Assembly: GCA_046316615.1 (NCBI GenBank)
Contig: JBKDAN010000053.1
Coordinates: 1 to 64,000 of the forward strand
DNA length: 64,000 nt
Direction of reading: 5' to 3'
Source of the DNA: BJHL01 sp040378885
Lineage (GTDB): Bacteria > Planctomycetota > Phycisphaerae > Phycisphaerales > UBA1924
Shown: one piece after another, positions 16,482 to 25,020 of the stretch
How positions within the stretch are numbered: the first letter of the stretch is position 1
Layout: each line of letters opens with the position of its first letter
Position numbers and translations under genes: made by a program
The notes under the pieces: model-generated
The model's input: only the letters and a program-made list of their open reading frames with translations
The model's database searches: none
What the model was told of the DNA's origin: nothing

Positions 16482-18779
16482 GTGCCCGCAGGATTTGACC
16501 AAGAAATCGTTCAGGACTTCCTGACTGAGTCAGGCGAGCTTCTGGGCTTGCTGGAGGGGGACTTGGTAGTGCTCGAGTCGACTCCGCGCGACCCCGAGCT
16601 GCTCAACAAAGTCTTCCGCGCGCTGCACACCATCAAGGGCAGCGCGAGCTTTCTGCAGCTCACCAATCTCGTCGCCATCGCTCACTGCTCCGAAAGCGCG
16701 CTCAATGCCGCTCGCAATGGTGTCGTCGTCGTCGGCCCCGCGATGATGAACCTGCTGCTCGAAGCCGTCGACATCCTCAAGACGCACATGAGCCAGCTCG
16801 CCGCGGGCGAAGAACTCGCCGTCCCCCGCGCCGAACTCGTCGCCCAGCTTGCAGCCATTGGCGAAGGCAAAGCCGCGCCCGATGCTGCGACGCCCGCAGC
16901 CAAGCCGGCGCAGCCCACAACGAACACAACTCCCGCCGCGCCCGCCGCTGCAACGACTCCCGCCCAGCCCGCCAACGCCAAGGCTGCCGCCAGCGCGAAC
17001 GTTCGCAAGCTCGAACTGGGCCCCGGCAAGGCTGATCTGCTCGAATACCTCGTCGCCGACCTCGACGAAACAATGAACAAAGTGCAGGCCGGCCTCAACG
17101 CCCTCGCCGGCGCTCAAGATGTCCAAGCCTCTGCGCAGACTCTCGCCGAAACCTGCGAACAGCTCGGTCGCTGCGTCGACTTCTTCGAACACGGCCAGAT
17201 GGGCGAGCTCGCGCAGGCCATGGCCAGCGCCGCAAGCAAGCTCACCAGCAAGCAAGACGCTCTCACCAACGTCATGCCGCACCTGCGCTCGCTCTGCGAA
17301 CTCGTCAATGGTCAGGCCGCAGGCATCAAGGCCGGCGAAGTGCGCGAAGTCGCCGCGGAAGAACTGCTCAACCAGCTCGAGAACGCCTGGAGCAGCATCG
17401 CCGCCACACCCGCCAACCCCGCGCCGGCGGCCCAGCCCGTCACCCCCGTGCACGAGCCCCACCCGCTGGCCGAGCCCGCCGACATCACCAAGTCCGCGAC
17501 ACCGACCAACGCGCATCCCGCGACAGACACCAAGGCCGATGCCAAAGCTGCCGAAAAAACCGGCGAAAAGCACGACGCCAAGGCCGTCGAGAACACCATC
17601 CGCGTCGAAGTCGGTCGCCTCGAGTCGCTCATGAACCTCGTGGGCGAACTGGTCCTCCAGAAGAACCGCATCGGCGCACTCACGCGTCGCGCAGCCGGCG
17701 CAGCCAACACCGACGTCGATCTCGCCGAAGCCATGACTGCCGCGGCAGGCACGCTTGATCGCGTCACCAGCGACATCCAGCTCGCCGTCATGCGGACGCG
17801 CATGCAGCCCCTCGACAAGCTCTTCGGGCGCTACCCGCGATTGATCCGCGATCTTGCCGCCAAGACCGGCAAGAAAATCCAGCTCGTCATCGAAGGTGGC
17901 GACACCGAAGTTGACAAGAGCGTCATCGAAGAACTGGGCGATCCGCTCGTCCACTTGCTTCGCAACAGTTGCGACCATGGCCTCGAACTGCCCGAAGACC
18001 GCGTGAAGGCAGGCAAGAGCGAGACCGGCACGCTCACGCTCCGCGCCAGCCATGAAGGCAGCCACGTGCGCGTCCTCGTCATCGACGACGGCCGAGGCCT
18101 CTCTCGCGAGAAGATCTGCAAGAAGGCCGTCGAGCGCGGCCTCGCCACCGCTGAACAGGTCGCCACTCTCAGCGATCGCGAAATCTGGAACTTCATCTTC
18201 GAAGCCGGCTTCAGCACCGCCGAAAAGGTCAGCGATCTTTCAGGCCGTGGCGTGGGCATGGACGTCGTTCGCACCAACATCCACAAGCTCAAGGGTTCCA
18301 TCGAACTCTCCAGCGAACTGGGCAAGGGCACGACGATCAGCATCACGATTCCGCTCACTGTCGCCATTCTGCCCGCCATGATGGTGGGCGTGGGTGACGA
18401 GATCTACGCACTGCCCCTGGGCAGCATCCTCGAAATCGTCCGTCCGCAGGACGATCAGATCAGCAGCATCGGCGGTCACCGCGTCATGCGTCTGCGCGAC
18501 TCGGTCCTCCCGCTGGTCGATGCCGCCGAGCTCTTCAATCAACCCGCTGACAAGCGCCGTGAAAGCCCCTTCGCCGTCGTGCTGCAGCAGCACGAGAAGC
18601 GCGTGGGCCTCATGGTCACCCGCCTCATCGGTCAGCAGGAAGTCGTCATCAAAGCGCTGGACGAGACCGGCGCAAATTCGATGCCCAAGGCCGTGAGCGG
18701 CGCGACAGTTCGCGACGATGGCGGCGTCAGTTTGATCGTTGACGTGGATCGGCTCATCTCGATGGCCGAAGGTAGATAA
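16482..18779 (+). CDS. cheA: CheA: chemotaxis histidine kinase
   Basis: The 765-residue kinase starts at a GTG preceded by AGGAG. The P1 phosphotransfer domain carries the phosphorylated His49 (RALHTIKGSASF). An Ala/Pro-rich linker (about 120-165) leads to an extra helical domain (about 170-305) without a phospho-His motif, then a second Pro-rich linker. Next come the P3 dimerisation helices (about 368-440), the ATPase domain with N box LLRNSCDHGLE and G boxes DDGRGLS and GRGVGMDVV, and a C-terminal CheW-like P5 domain. It phosphorylates CheY and CheB. The extra middle domain occupies the place where P2 would be. Confidence 0.96.
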   Translation: MPAGFDQEIVQDFLTESGELLGLLEGDLVVLESTPRDPELLNKVFRALHTIKGSASFLQLTNLVAIAHCSESALNAARNGVVVVGPAMMNLLLEAVDILKTHMSQLAAGEELAVPRAELVAQLAAIGEGKAAPDAATPAAKPAQPTTNTTPAAPAAATTPAQPANAKAAASANVRKLELGPGKADLLEYLVADLDETMNKVQAGLNALAGAQDVQASAQTLAETCEQLGRCVDFFEHGQMGELAQAMASAASKLTSKQDALTNVMPHLRSLCELVNGQAAGIKAGEVREVAAEELLNQLENAWSSIAATPANPAPAAQPVTPVHEPHPLAEPADITKSATPTNAHPATDTKADAKAAEKTGEKHDAKAVENTIRVEVGRLESLMNLVGELVLQKNRIGALTRRAAGAANTDVDLAEAMTAAAGTLDRVTSDIQLAVMRTRMQPLDKLFGRYPRLIRDLAAKTGKKIQLVIEGGDTEVDKSVIEELGDPLVHLLRNSCDHGLELPEDRVKAGKSETGTLTLRASHEGSHVRVLVIDDGRGLSREKICKKAVERGLATAEQVATLSDREIWNFIFEAGFSTAEKVSDLSGRGVGMDVVRTNIHKLKGSIELSSELGKGTTISITIPLTVAILPAMMVGVGDEIYALPLGSILEIVRPQDDQISSIGGHRVMRLRDSVLPLVDAAELFNQPADKRRESPFAVVLQQHEKRVGLMVTRLIGQQEVVIKALDETGANSMPKAVSGATVRDDGGVSLIVDVDRLISMAEGR

Positions 18780-18873
18780 ACGCAAGCCAGTCTAACGGAA
18801 ATCAGGGAACGCAAGTCGCTGAATCAGATCTCAACCCGGTGCCGACCGCACCTCTGTAAGGAGCTCGTCAAGC

Positions 18874-19386
18874 ATGGACCCGATGTACATCAAGCCCTTC
18901 ATCGCCAGCATCCAGAACGTCTTCTCGACGATGATGCAGCTTCAGGTGACGGTCAAGGAACCGTTCGTGAAGAAGGATGACAACCCCAATCACGACGTCT
19001 CAGGCATCATCGGCATGAGTGGCGACGTCCAAGGCAGCGTCGTTCTCGCCTTCCCGCAGAAGACCGCTGAGAATGTCGTCGCCCTCTTCGCCGGCAGCCC
19101 CATGCAGCTCGGCACGCCCGACTTCGCCGACGCCGTCGGTGAACTCGTCAACATGGTCAGCGGCGGCGCCAAGGCCATGTTCAAGGACAAGAAAGTCGCC
19201 ATCAGCTGCCCCAGCGTCATCATCGGCGGCAACCACCACGTCGCGCGCCAGAGCGACATTCCCTGCGTCGTCATTCCGTGCGGCACGGATTGCGGCGATC
19301 TTTACATCGAAGTCATGATCAAGCCTTCTCCCGTCGCTGCACCCGCCAAGACAGGTGCCGTGACCGCCCAACCCGCCAAGGCGTGA
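18874..19386 (+). CDS. cheX: CheX-type CheY-P phosphatase
   Basis: The 170-residue protein matches the CheX/CheC fold: GIIGMSGDVQGSVVLAFP, then the conserved helix DAVGELVNMVSGGAK with the E-x2-N phosphatase motif, then the second half ending in a beta strand (LYIEVMIKPS). CheX removes phosphate from CheY and so ends the signal. The Ala/Pro-rich tail is extra. It is 78 bases upstream of cheY, a fitting neighbour. Confidence 0.88.
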   Translation: MDPMYIKPFIASIQNVFSTMMQLQVTVKEPFVKKDDNPNHDVSGIIGMSGDVQGSVVLAFPQKTAENVVALFAGSPMQLGTPDFADAVGELVNMVSGGAKAMFKDKKVAISCPSVIIGGNHHVARQSDIPCVVIPCGTDCGDLYIEVMIKPSPVAAPAKTGAVTAQPAKA

Positions 19387-19464
19387 ACCGTTCGGGGACT
19401 TTCACACAAGCACACACGCGCGTGCGACGATGAACTCGCACCCGACTGAACCAGGAAGTGAAAC

Positions 19465-19845
19465 ATGCGGATTCTTCTCGTTGACGATTCCAAGACAATG
19501 CGCAATATCCAGAAGGCTGTCCTCGCGCAGCTCGGTCACACCGAAGTGCTCGAAGCCTGCGACGGCCAGGACGCGCTCAGCAAGGCCCCGGCTTTCCGCC
19601 CGGACCTCATGCTCGTCGACTGGAACATGCCCAATATGGACGGCCTGACCTTCGTCAAGGCCTGGCGGTCCACCAACAAATCCACGCCCATCATCATGGT
19701 TACGACTGAAGCGGAAAAGAGCCGCGTCATCGAAGCCATCAAGGCCGGCGTCAACAACTACGTCGTCAAGCCTTTCACGCCTGACCTGCTCAGCCAGCGC
19801 ATTCAGGAAACGCTCGCCAAGTGCGGACAGTCCGCCGCCGCGTAA
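19465..19845 (+). CDS. cheY: CheY-like single-domain response regulator
   Basis: The 126-residue receiver domain has acidic residues D7-D8, phospho-acceptor D52 (LVDWNMPNMDG), T79-T80 and K101 (YVVKPFTPD), all canonical. It receives phosphate from CheA. The output could be the flagellar motor or another motility device; no motor gene is in the window to decide. Confidence 0.93.
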   Translation: MRILLVDDSKTMRNIQKAVLAQLGHTEVLEACDGQDALSKAPAFRPDLMLVDWNMPNMDGLTFVKAWRSTNKSTPIIMVTTEAEKSRVIEAIKAGVNNYVVKPFTPDLLSQRIQETLAKCGQSAAA

Positions 19846-19955
19846 TCCATCTGCTCGGGAGGGACATGCCGCGCACCGTGGGTGGGGCGCGGCAACGTAT
19901 CGAACTGCGTCGCCCATGACGGCGACGCGCGAGGAATTGGGAGCCTCGCCGGATC

Positions 19956-21485
19956 ATGCTTGCTTCAGGGGACAATCCGCACACCAGCCTCGAGCGCCTT
20001 GTTCGCGTGGAGATCACCGCCGACAAGTCCGAGGCTTATCTCGTCCTCAGCGAGGGCATCTCGCCCGATCTGCTGATCGAGGCCTATCTCCACATGCGCC
20101 TGGATGAGGCAGGTGTCGTTCGCGGCAAAGATCGCGACACCGGCGTTAAGTGGGTCATCCGCGAATATCTCGAACGCGGCGCGGAACACCTCCGACAGAT
20201 CGTCCTGCGAGGCACCGCCCCCGTCCACGGCATCGACGCCCACCTCGAAATGCTCGAGCTCCCGCGCGCCGAAACTGCCGCCGATGGCCACTACTCGCGC
20301 GGACAGATCGACTGGGTTCCCGCCGGCACCACCGTCGCCCGCATCATTCCAGCCGTCCACGGCAAAGACGGCGTCAATGTCCTGGGCGAACTCGTCCCCG
20401 CCAAACCCGCACGAGCCCTCACGCCATCACTCGATCACCACCTCGAACTTCGCGCCAATGGCGACATCGTCACCCTGCGCGAAGGTCGCCTCATTCGCAA
20501 GAACAATCGCCTCCGCATCGACAGCACCGTCGTCATCGCAGGCAACGTCGACTTCTCCACCGGCAACGTCGTCTTCCCCGGCAACGTCATCATCGAGAAG
20601 GGCGTGCGCGACTGCTTCAGCGTCCGCGCCAAAGGCAGCATCAAGGTGCGCGACCTCGTCGACGCCGCCACGCTCGACGCCGACGGCTCCATGCTCCTTG
20701 AGCAAGGCATCGCCGCCCGCGAAAAGGGATCCGTCCGCGCCGGCAAAGACCTCCGCGCCAAATACATGACCAACGTCCGCGCCACCGCCGGACGCGACGC
20801 CGAGATCACCAAAGAACTCAACAACTGCGAACTCCTCGTGGGTCGCCGCCTCCGCGCTCCCAACTGCAGCGTCATCCGCGGACACGTCACCACCGGCATG
20901 GCATGTGAGCTTGGCGAACTCGGCTGCGAAAGCGGCGGCGAAACCACGCTTGAGCTTGGTGAATGCCCCGCCCTCAGCGCCGTCGTCGAACGCCTCACCA
21001 GTCTGCACGAGCTCCTCCAGCGCCGCCTCGATCGCGACACCCAGCGCCTCACCGAACTCCGAAGTGTCAAAGCCCGCGGCGCATCCCACGCCGAAGAGCT
21101 CACCCAGCTGGAGTTCGCCAAGCAGCAGAGCGCCGCCATGATGCAGCGCCTCATGAAGGCCGTCACCCGCGTCGCACAGATGATCGCCCAGCACACCGAG
21201 TTCTCCCTCACCGTCCGCACGCGCATCTACCCCGGCGCCACCGTCCGCATGGGCCCCTGGGTCTGCCAGTTCAACAAGCCCGTCAGCGGGCCCCTCCGCA
21301 TCACCACCGACGGCGACACCATGCCCGTCCTCATCAACACCCTCACAGGCTCCCAGATGCCCCTCAACCGCGCGGCAAAGGTCTACAACGAGCCTAACGC
21401 AGGCGACATCCGCACCCTCATGAAGCGCCTCGGACTCGATTTCGCCGCACTCACAAGCATCGCGCAGGCAATGCGGGCCGCGTGA
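19956..21485 (+). CDS. FapA/DUF342 family protein
   Basis: The 509-residue protein has an N-terminal FapA-type region and a long beta-helix core (VIAGNVDFSTGNVVFPGNVII, VRAKGSIKVRDLVDAATLDAD, GIAAREKGSVRAGKDLRAKY). A coiled coil of about 80 residues follows (ERLTSLHELLQRRLDRDTQRLTELR). Then comes a short beta region ending YPGATVRMG. DUF342 proteins of this layout are called FapA in Vibrio, where they affect flagellar assembly and polar regulation. Its position directly after cheY suggests a role in motility or its placement. Start ATG 19956 lacks a strong ribosome site. Confidence 0.82.
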   Translation: MLASGDNPHTSLERLVRVEITADKSEAYLVLSEGISPDLLIEAYLHMRLDEAGVVRGKDRDTGVKWVIREYLERGAEHLRQIVLRGTAPVHGIDAHLEMLELPRAETAADGHYSRGQIDWVPAGTTVARIIPAVHGKDGVNVLGELVPAKPARALTPSLDHHLELRANGDIVTLREGRLIRKNNRLRIDSTVVIAGNVDFSTGNVVFPGNVIIEKGVRDCFSVRAKGSIKVRDLVDAATLDADGSMLLEQGIAAREKGSVRAGKDLRAKYMTNVRATAGRDAEITKELNNCELLVGRRLRAPNCSVIRGHVTTGMACELGELGCESGGETTLELGECPALSAVVERLTSLHELLQRRLDRDTQRLTELRSVKARGASHAEELTQLEFAKQQSAAMMQRLMKAVTRVAQMIAQHTEFSLTVRTRIYPGATVRMGPWVCQFNKPVSGPLRITTDGDTMPVLINTLTGSQMPLNRAAKVYNEPNAGDIRTLMKRLGLDFAALTSIAQAMRAA

Positions 21486-21567
21486 CACCCCTACCATCGC
21501 CCAGCGGAAAGAGCGACTGGCCCGCGTGGCCGGCCCCGCGATCCTTGGATTGAACCTGGGTGTGCTG

Positions 21568-22890
21568 ATGCCTGTTCGGAAGCGACATCGTTGGTATGCG
21601 GCGCGAACCCTCACCGCAGCGGCTGGCATCTGCCTCGCCGTCGGCTGCGCGTGGGCCATGCAAAACGCCCCCGCGCCCGACGAAAAACCAGCTCCGGCCC
21701 CCACCAAGGTCGAGCAGCGCGAAACCGAACTCACCCTGAAAGATGGTCAGAAAGTCACTGGAATCCTCATCTCCCAGGACGCCGAGAGCATCATTCTGAA
21801 CATTCAGGGTGTCAACACCACCTTCGCCATGAATCAGGTCGCTCGCCTCGCCGAGCTGCCCACCATCGAAGAACGCTACCAGCGCTTCCGCGCCAACACC
21901 CCCGACGAAGACGTCGAAGGCCTCCTCAAGCTCGCCCGCTGGCTCCACGAACGCCGCCGCCACGACCTCGCCCTCCGTGAAGTCGAACGCGCCCTCAAGG
22001 CCGAGCCCGACCACCCCGGCGCCAACCAGCTCAAGATCGTTCTCGAAGAGCAACTCAAGCTCGAAGGCGTGCAGCCCACCGCCCCGCGCGAACCCCGCGA
22101 ACAGCGCGAAAAGGTCATCGCCCCGCGCGACGCCATGGATGAGTTCCCGCTCCTCTCCGACGAACAGATCAACCTCATCCGCGTCTTCGAGGTCGATCTC
22201 AAAGACCCGCCGCGCATGCTCATCCCCCGCGCCGCCGTCGAGCAGTTCATGACCAAATACGCCGGTCAGCTCGTCGAAGGCCGAGGCCAGGTCCCCACGA
22301 CCCCCGAAGGCCGCGAGCAGTTCCTCCGCCAAAAGCCGGCGGAAATCCTCGCCTGGTTCTTCGATCTCCGCGCACGCGAGTTCTACGACAAGGTCGAAGT
22401 CCAGGAAAACCCGCGCAGCATGCGCCAGTTCCGTGACAACGTCCACCGCACCTGGCTCATCAACGCCTGCTCCACCACCAAGTGCCACGGCGGCGAAGAA
22501 GCCGGCCGCCTCTTCCTCTACACACGCCGTCCCAACAACGACCGCTCCGCCTACACCAACTTCCTCATCATCGATCGCTTCCGCACCGCCCAAGGCCAGG
22601 GACTGATCGACTTCGCCCAGCCCGCCCGCAGCCCACTCCTCCACATGGGCCTGCCGCGCAACAAGGCCCTCTTCCCTCACCCCGAGGTCAAGGGCATGGG
22701 CCGCGTCTGGAAGCCCGTCTTCGACGGCGAAGACGATCCCAACTTCCGCGCCACCGTCGCATGGATCCAATCCATGTACGAGAATCGCACCGGCTACCCG
22801 ATCGAGTACGCCCCGCCCGTCCCCGGTCCACTCAAGACCCAAGCCGGCGATCGCAACGCCGATCCCAAGTCAGAGCCGCAGCCCCGGTAA
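21568..22890 (+). CDS. Exported protein with CX4CH cytochrome-like motif
   Basis: From the ATG at 21568 the protein has 440 residues with an N-terminal signal (RTLTAAAGICLAVGCAWAM). Residues about 45-90 form a small beta domain (LTLKDGQKVTGILISQDAESIILN), followed by a helical TPR-like stretch. The C-terminal half carries ACSTTKCHGG (Cys301, Cys306, His307) and GMGRVWKPVFDGEDDPNFRATVAWIQSMY, resembling planctomycete proteins annotated as cytochrome-like. The heme motif is CX4CH, not CX2CH, so heme binding is uncertain. It follows fapA by 82 bases. Confidence 0.6.
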   Translation: MPVRKRHRWYAARTLTAAAGICLAVGCAWAMQNAPAPDEKPAPAPTKVEQRETELTLKDGQKVTGILISQDAESIILNIQGVNTTFAMNQVARLAELPTIEERYQRFRANTPDEDVEGLLKLARWLHERRRHDLALREVERALKAEPDHPGANQLKIVLEEQLKLEGVQPTAPREPREQREKVIAPRDAMDEFPLLSDEQINLIRVFEVDLKDPPRMLIPRAAVEQFMTKYAGQLVEGRGQVPTTPEGREQFLRQKPAEILAWFFDLRAREFYDKVEVQENPRSMRQFRDNVHRTWLINACSTTKCHGGEEAGRLFLYTRRPNNDRSAYTNFLIIDRFRTAQGQGLIDFAQPARSPLLHMGLPRNKALFPHPEVKGMGRVWKPVFDGEDDPNFRATVAWIQSMYENRTGYPIEYAPPVPGPLKTQAGDRNADPKSEPQPR

Positions 22891-23005
22891 GGGCGGTCCT
22901 ACAGTCGCAACTCTGGTTGTCGCGCCGAGGTCGGCGCGGTTGTCTTGTTGGATGCGCGCCTGGTACAGACCCGGGCGGGCTGTGTGTGCGTATAGAAGGA
23001 TTGTC

Positions 23006-24940
23006 ATGAGCAAGTTCATTCGCCCCATCGGCCGCCCCACCTGTGTTCTGTTGCTGTGCGCCGGCTCCGTCCTGTCGCTCGCAGGTTGCGCCGATGAGTC
23101 CCCCTCCGCTCGCGCCGTCAAGGACGCCGCCAACCAGGTCCAAAGCTCCGGCATCTCCTCCATCACCCCCGAAGACCTCGCCACCGGCACCCGCAAGGGT
23201 GCCAGCGGCCTGACCCAGGTCTCCCAGGGTGACTCGGGCGAAGCCATGAGCGCGATCCTCCTCACCGCCCAGGCCGACCTCGCCCAGGCCGAAGCCGACG
23301 CCGGCGCCATCACGCCCGCCGAAGGCCTCATCCGCTCCAACCTCGCCCTCCTGAGCGAGCGCAGCAGCCAGTGGGCCAACTACAACGCCGTCGGCACCGC
23401 CGCCGCCGCCTTCAACCCAGCTCGCGACCTCGCCGACTTCACCAAGCAGAAGAGCGACCGCCAGAAAGACCTCGCTGAGTGGACCGCCAAGCGCTCCACC
23501 CTCACCTCGCAACTCACCGACCTCGAAGCCCGCAGCAAGACCGAGCTCGACGCCGCCAAGGCCATCTTCGATCAAGCCTCGCAGCTCACGCAGCGCGCCA
23601 GCAGCATGAGCGCACGCGATGCCGTCTCGCTCATCGAGCAGTCCGCTGATCTCCGCAAGCAAGGCGACGTGCACCGCGTCGCTGGCGAAACCCTCCTCGC
23701 TCAGATCGACTCGCTCAAGCCCCAGCTCGCCGAAGCGAACGTGATGGTCAATCAGTTTGAAGCTCAGATCACCGCCCTCGACCGCGCCGTGGGCGAGCTC
23801 AGCGCCCGCAAGAGCGAAAGCCAGCAGACCGACACGCAGGCCCAGGCCGATGCCGGCCGCATCGCTTCGCAGATCGACGCGCTCGTCAACGAACTGATGA
23901 AGGCCCACGACGAAACCTACCTCCCCGCCTTCACCAAGGCCACAGGCGGTTTCAACAAGGTCGTCAGCGCAACCCGCAAGGCCCAGGGCGACAAGCCCAG
24001 CTCCGGCGGCGTTAGCGCAGCCCGCATCACGAGCGGCTCCGCCCAGATCTCCATCGCCGGCCTCCACTACGGCCGCGCCCAGCTCCTCGACAGCATGATC
24101 GGCACGCTCGATGTCCTCAGCAAGGCCAGCCCCGCCCTGCCCGCCAAGGCCGACTTCGATGCCCGCATCAACGCTCTCACCGAGCTCCGCAAGTCCAGCG
24201 TCGACGAAGCCAGCAAGGCCCTGCAGGAAGCTCAGTCCAGCATGCAAGGCGTGCAGATCCAAGGCCCCACGCGCGAACGCATGCAGCAACTGGGCGAACT
24301 CATCGGCAAGCTCGACAAGGTCGTCAAGGGTGAAGCTCTCGACCTCTCCGGCAAGGCCCCGCCGCCCAAGCTCGACGCCGACGGCATCCCCGTCGCCGCC
24401 AAGGAAATGGTCGCCGAGCTCATCGACTTCTCCAAGGCCAAAGACTTCGCCGGCGCCGCCGCCATGATGCACGCCGAGACCGACAACGGCAAGAAGCTCA
24501 TCGACCTCCAGTCCAAAGTCAGCGAAGGCATCGACAAGCTCGAAACCGCTCTCAAGGCCAAGTTCAACGAAGACCTCGCCACCGCCATGGGCAAGACGCC
24601 CCAAGGCGGCATGATGGCGCAGATGCTCAAGTCCAACGACTTCTCCACCGTCGACCCCGCCTCCATCAGCTACGCCATGCGTGGCGAAACCGTCCTCATC
24701 AGCCTCCCCGGTTCGCCCATGCCCATGGAAGCCGTGCAGGTTGAAGGCCAGTGGAAGATGAGCCTCGGCGCCGCTGAAGGCATGGCCGCCATGGCTCTGC
24801 CCCTCATGGAGAAGATGTCCACCTCCGCCGCGGAGCTCGCCGCCAAGGTCGAAGCGGGCGAATTCGCCGACTCCGGCGCCGCTGCCGACGCCTTCCTCAA
24901 GTCCATCATGTCCGCCATGCAGGGCATGGGGGGCGGCTAA
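23006..24940 (+). CDS. Large helical, Ala-rich lipoprotein
   Basis: The ATG at 23006, preceded by AAGGA at a 6-base spacing, gives 644 residues with a lipoprotein signal ending LSLAGC. Most of the protein is predicted helical, with heptad-like coiled-coil stretches (for example around residues 130-290, rich in Ala, Gln, Glu, Lys). A Met-rich region lies near the C-terminus (MSAMQGMGGG). No enzyme domain is visible. It is probably an outer-membrane-tethered structural protein. A strong terminator follows. Confidence 0.75.
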   Translation: MSKFIRPIGRPTCVLLLCAGSVLSLAGCADESPSARAVKDAANQVQSSGISSITPEDLATGTRKGASGLTQVSQGDSGEAMSAILLTAQADLAQAEADAGAITPAEGLIRSNLALLSERSSQWANYNAVGTAAAAFNPARDLADFTKQKSDRQKDLAEWTAKRSTLTSQLTDLEARSKTELDAAKAIFDQASQLTQRASSMSARDAVSLIEQSADLRKQGDVHRVAGETLLAQIDSLKPQLAEANVMVNQFEAQITALDRAVGELSARKSESQQTDTQAQADAGRIASQIDALVNELMKAHDETYLPAFTKATGGFNKVVSATRKAQGDKPSSGGVSAARITSGSAQISIAGLHYGRAQLLDSMIGTLDVLSKASPALPAKADFDARINALTELRKSSVDEASKALQEAQSSMQGVQIQGPTRERMQQLGELIGKLDKVVKGEALDLSGKAPPPKLDADGIPVAAKEMVAELIDFSKAKDFAGAAAMMHAETDNGKKLIDLQSKVSEGIDKLETALKAKFNEDLATAMGKTPQGGMMAQMLKSNDFSTVDPASISYAMRGETVLISLPGSPMPMEAVQVEGQWKMSLGAAEGMAAMALPLMEKMSTSAAELAAKVEAGEFADSGAAADAFLKSIMSAMQGMGGG

Positions 24941-24967
24941 GCATCGCACCACATCAAGCCAACAACC

Positions 24968-24994
24968 AACCGGTCGCTCGCGACCGGTTTTTTC
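24968..24994 (+). terminator. Intrinsic terminator of the helical lipoprotein gene
   Basis: A 9-bp stem (AACCGGTCG/CGACCGGTT, 24968-24976 with 24981-24989, loop ctcg) is followed directly by a T-run. It lies 28 bases after the stop. Confidence 0.92.
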
Positions 24995-25020
24995 ATGGCC
25001 ACCTGCCTCTACACTCGCCC

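Noticed and set aside
16530..18065. Long minus-strand frame inside cheA
   Set aside because: Mirror of the high-GC coding frame of cheA; no domain or ribosome site.
22832..24952. Long minus-strand frame opposite the helical lipoprotein
   Set aside because: Low-complexity Gly/Glu composition typical of antisense to Ala-rich coding DNA.
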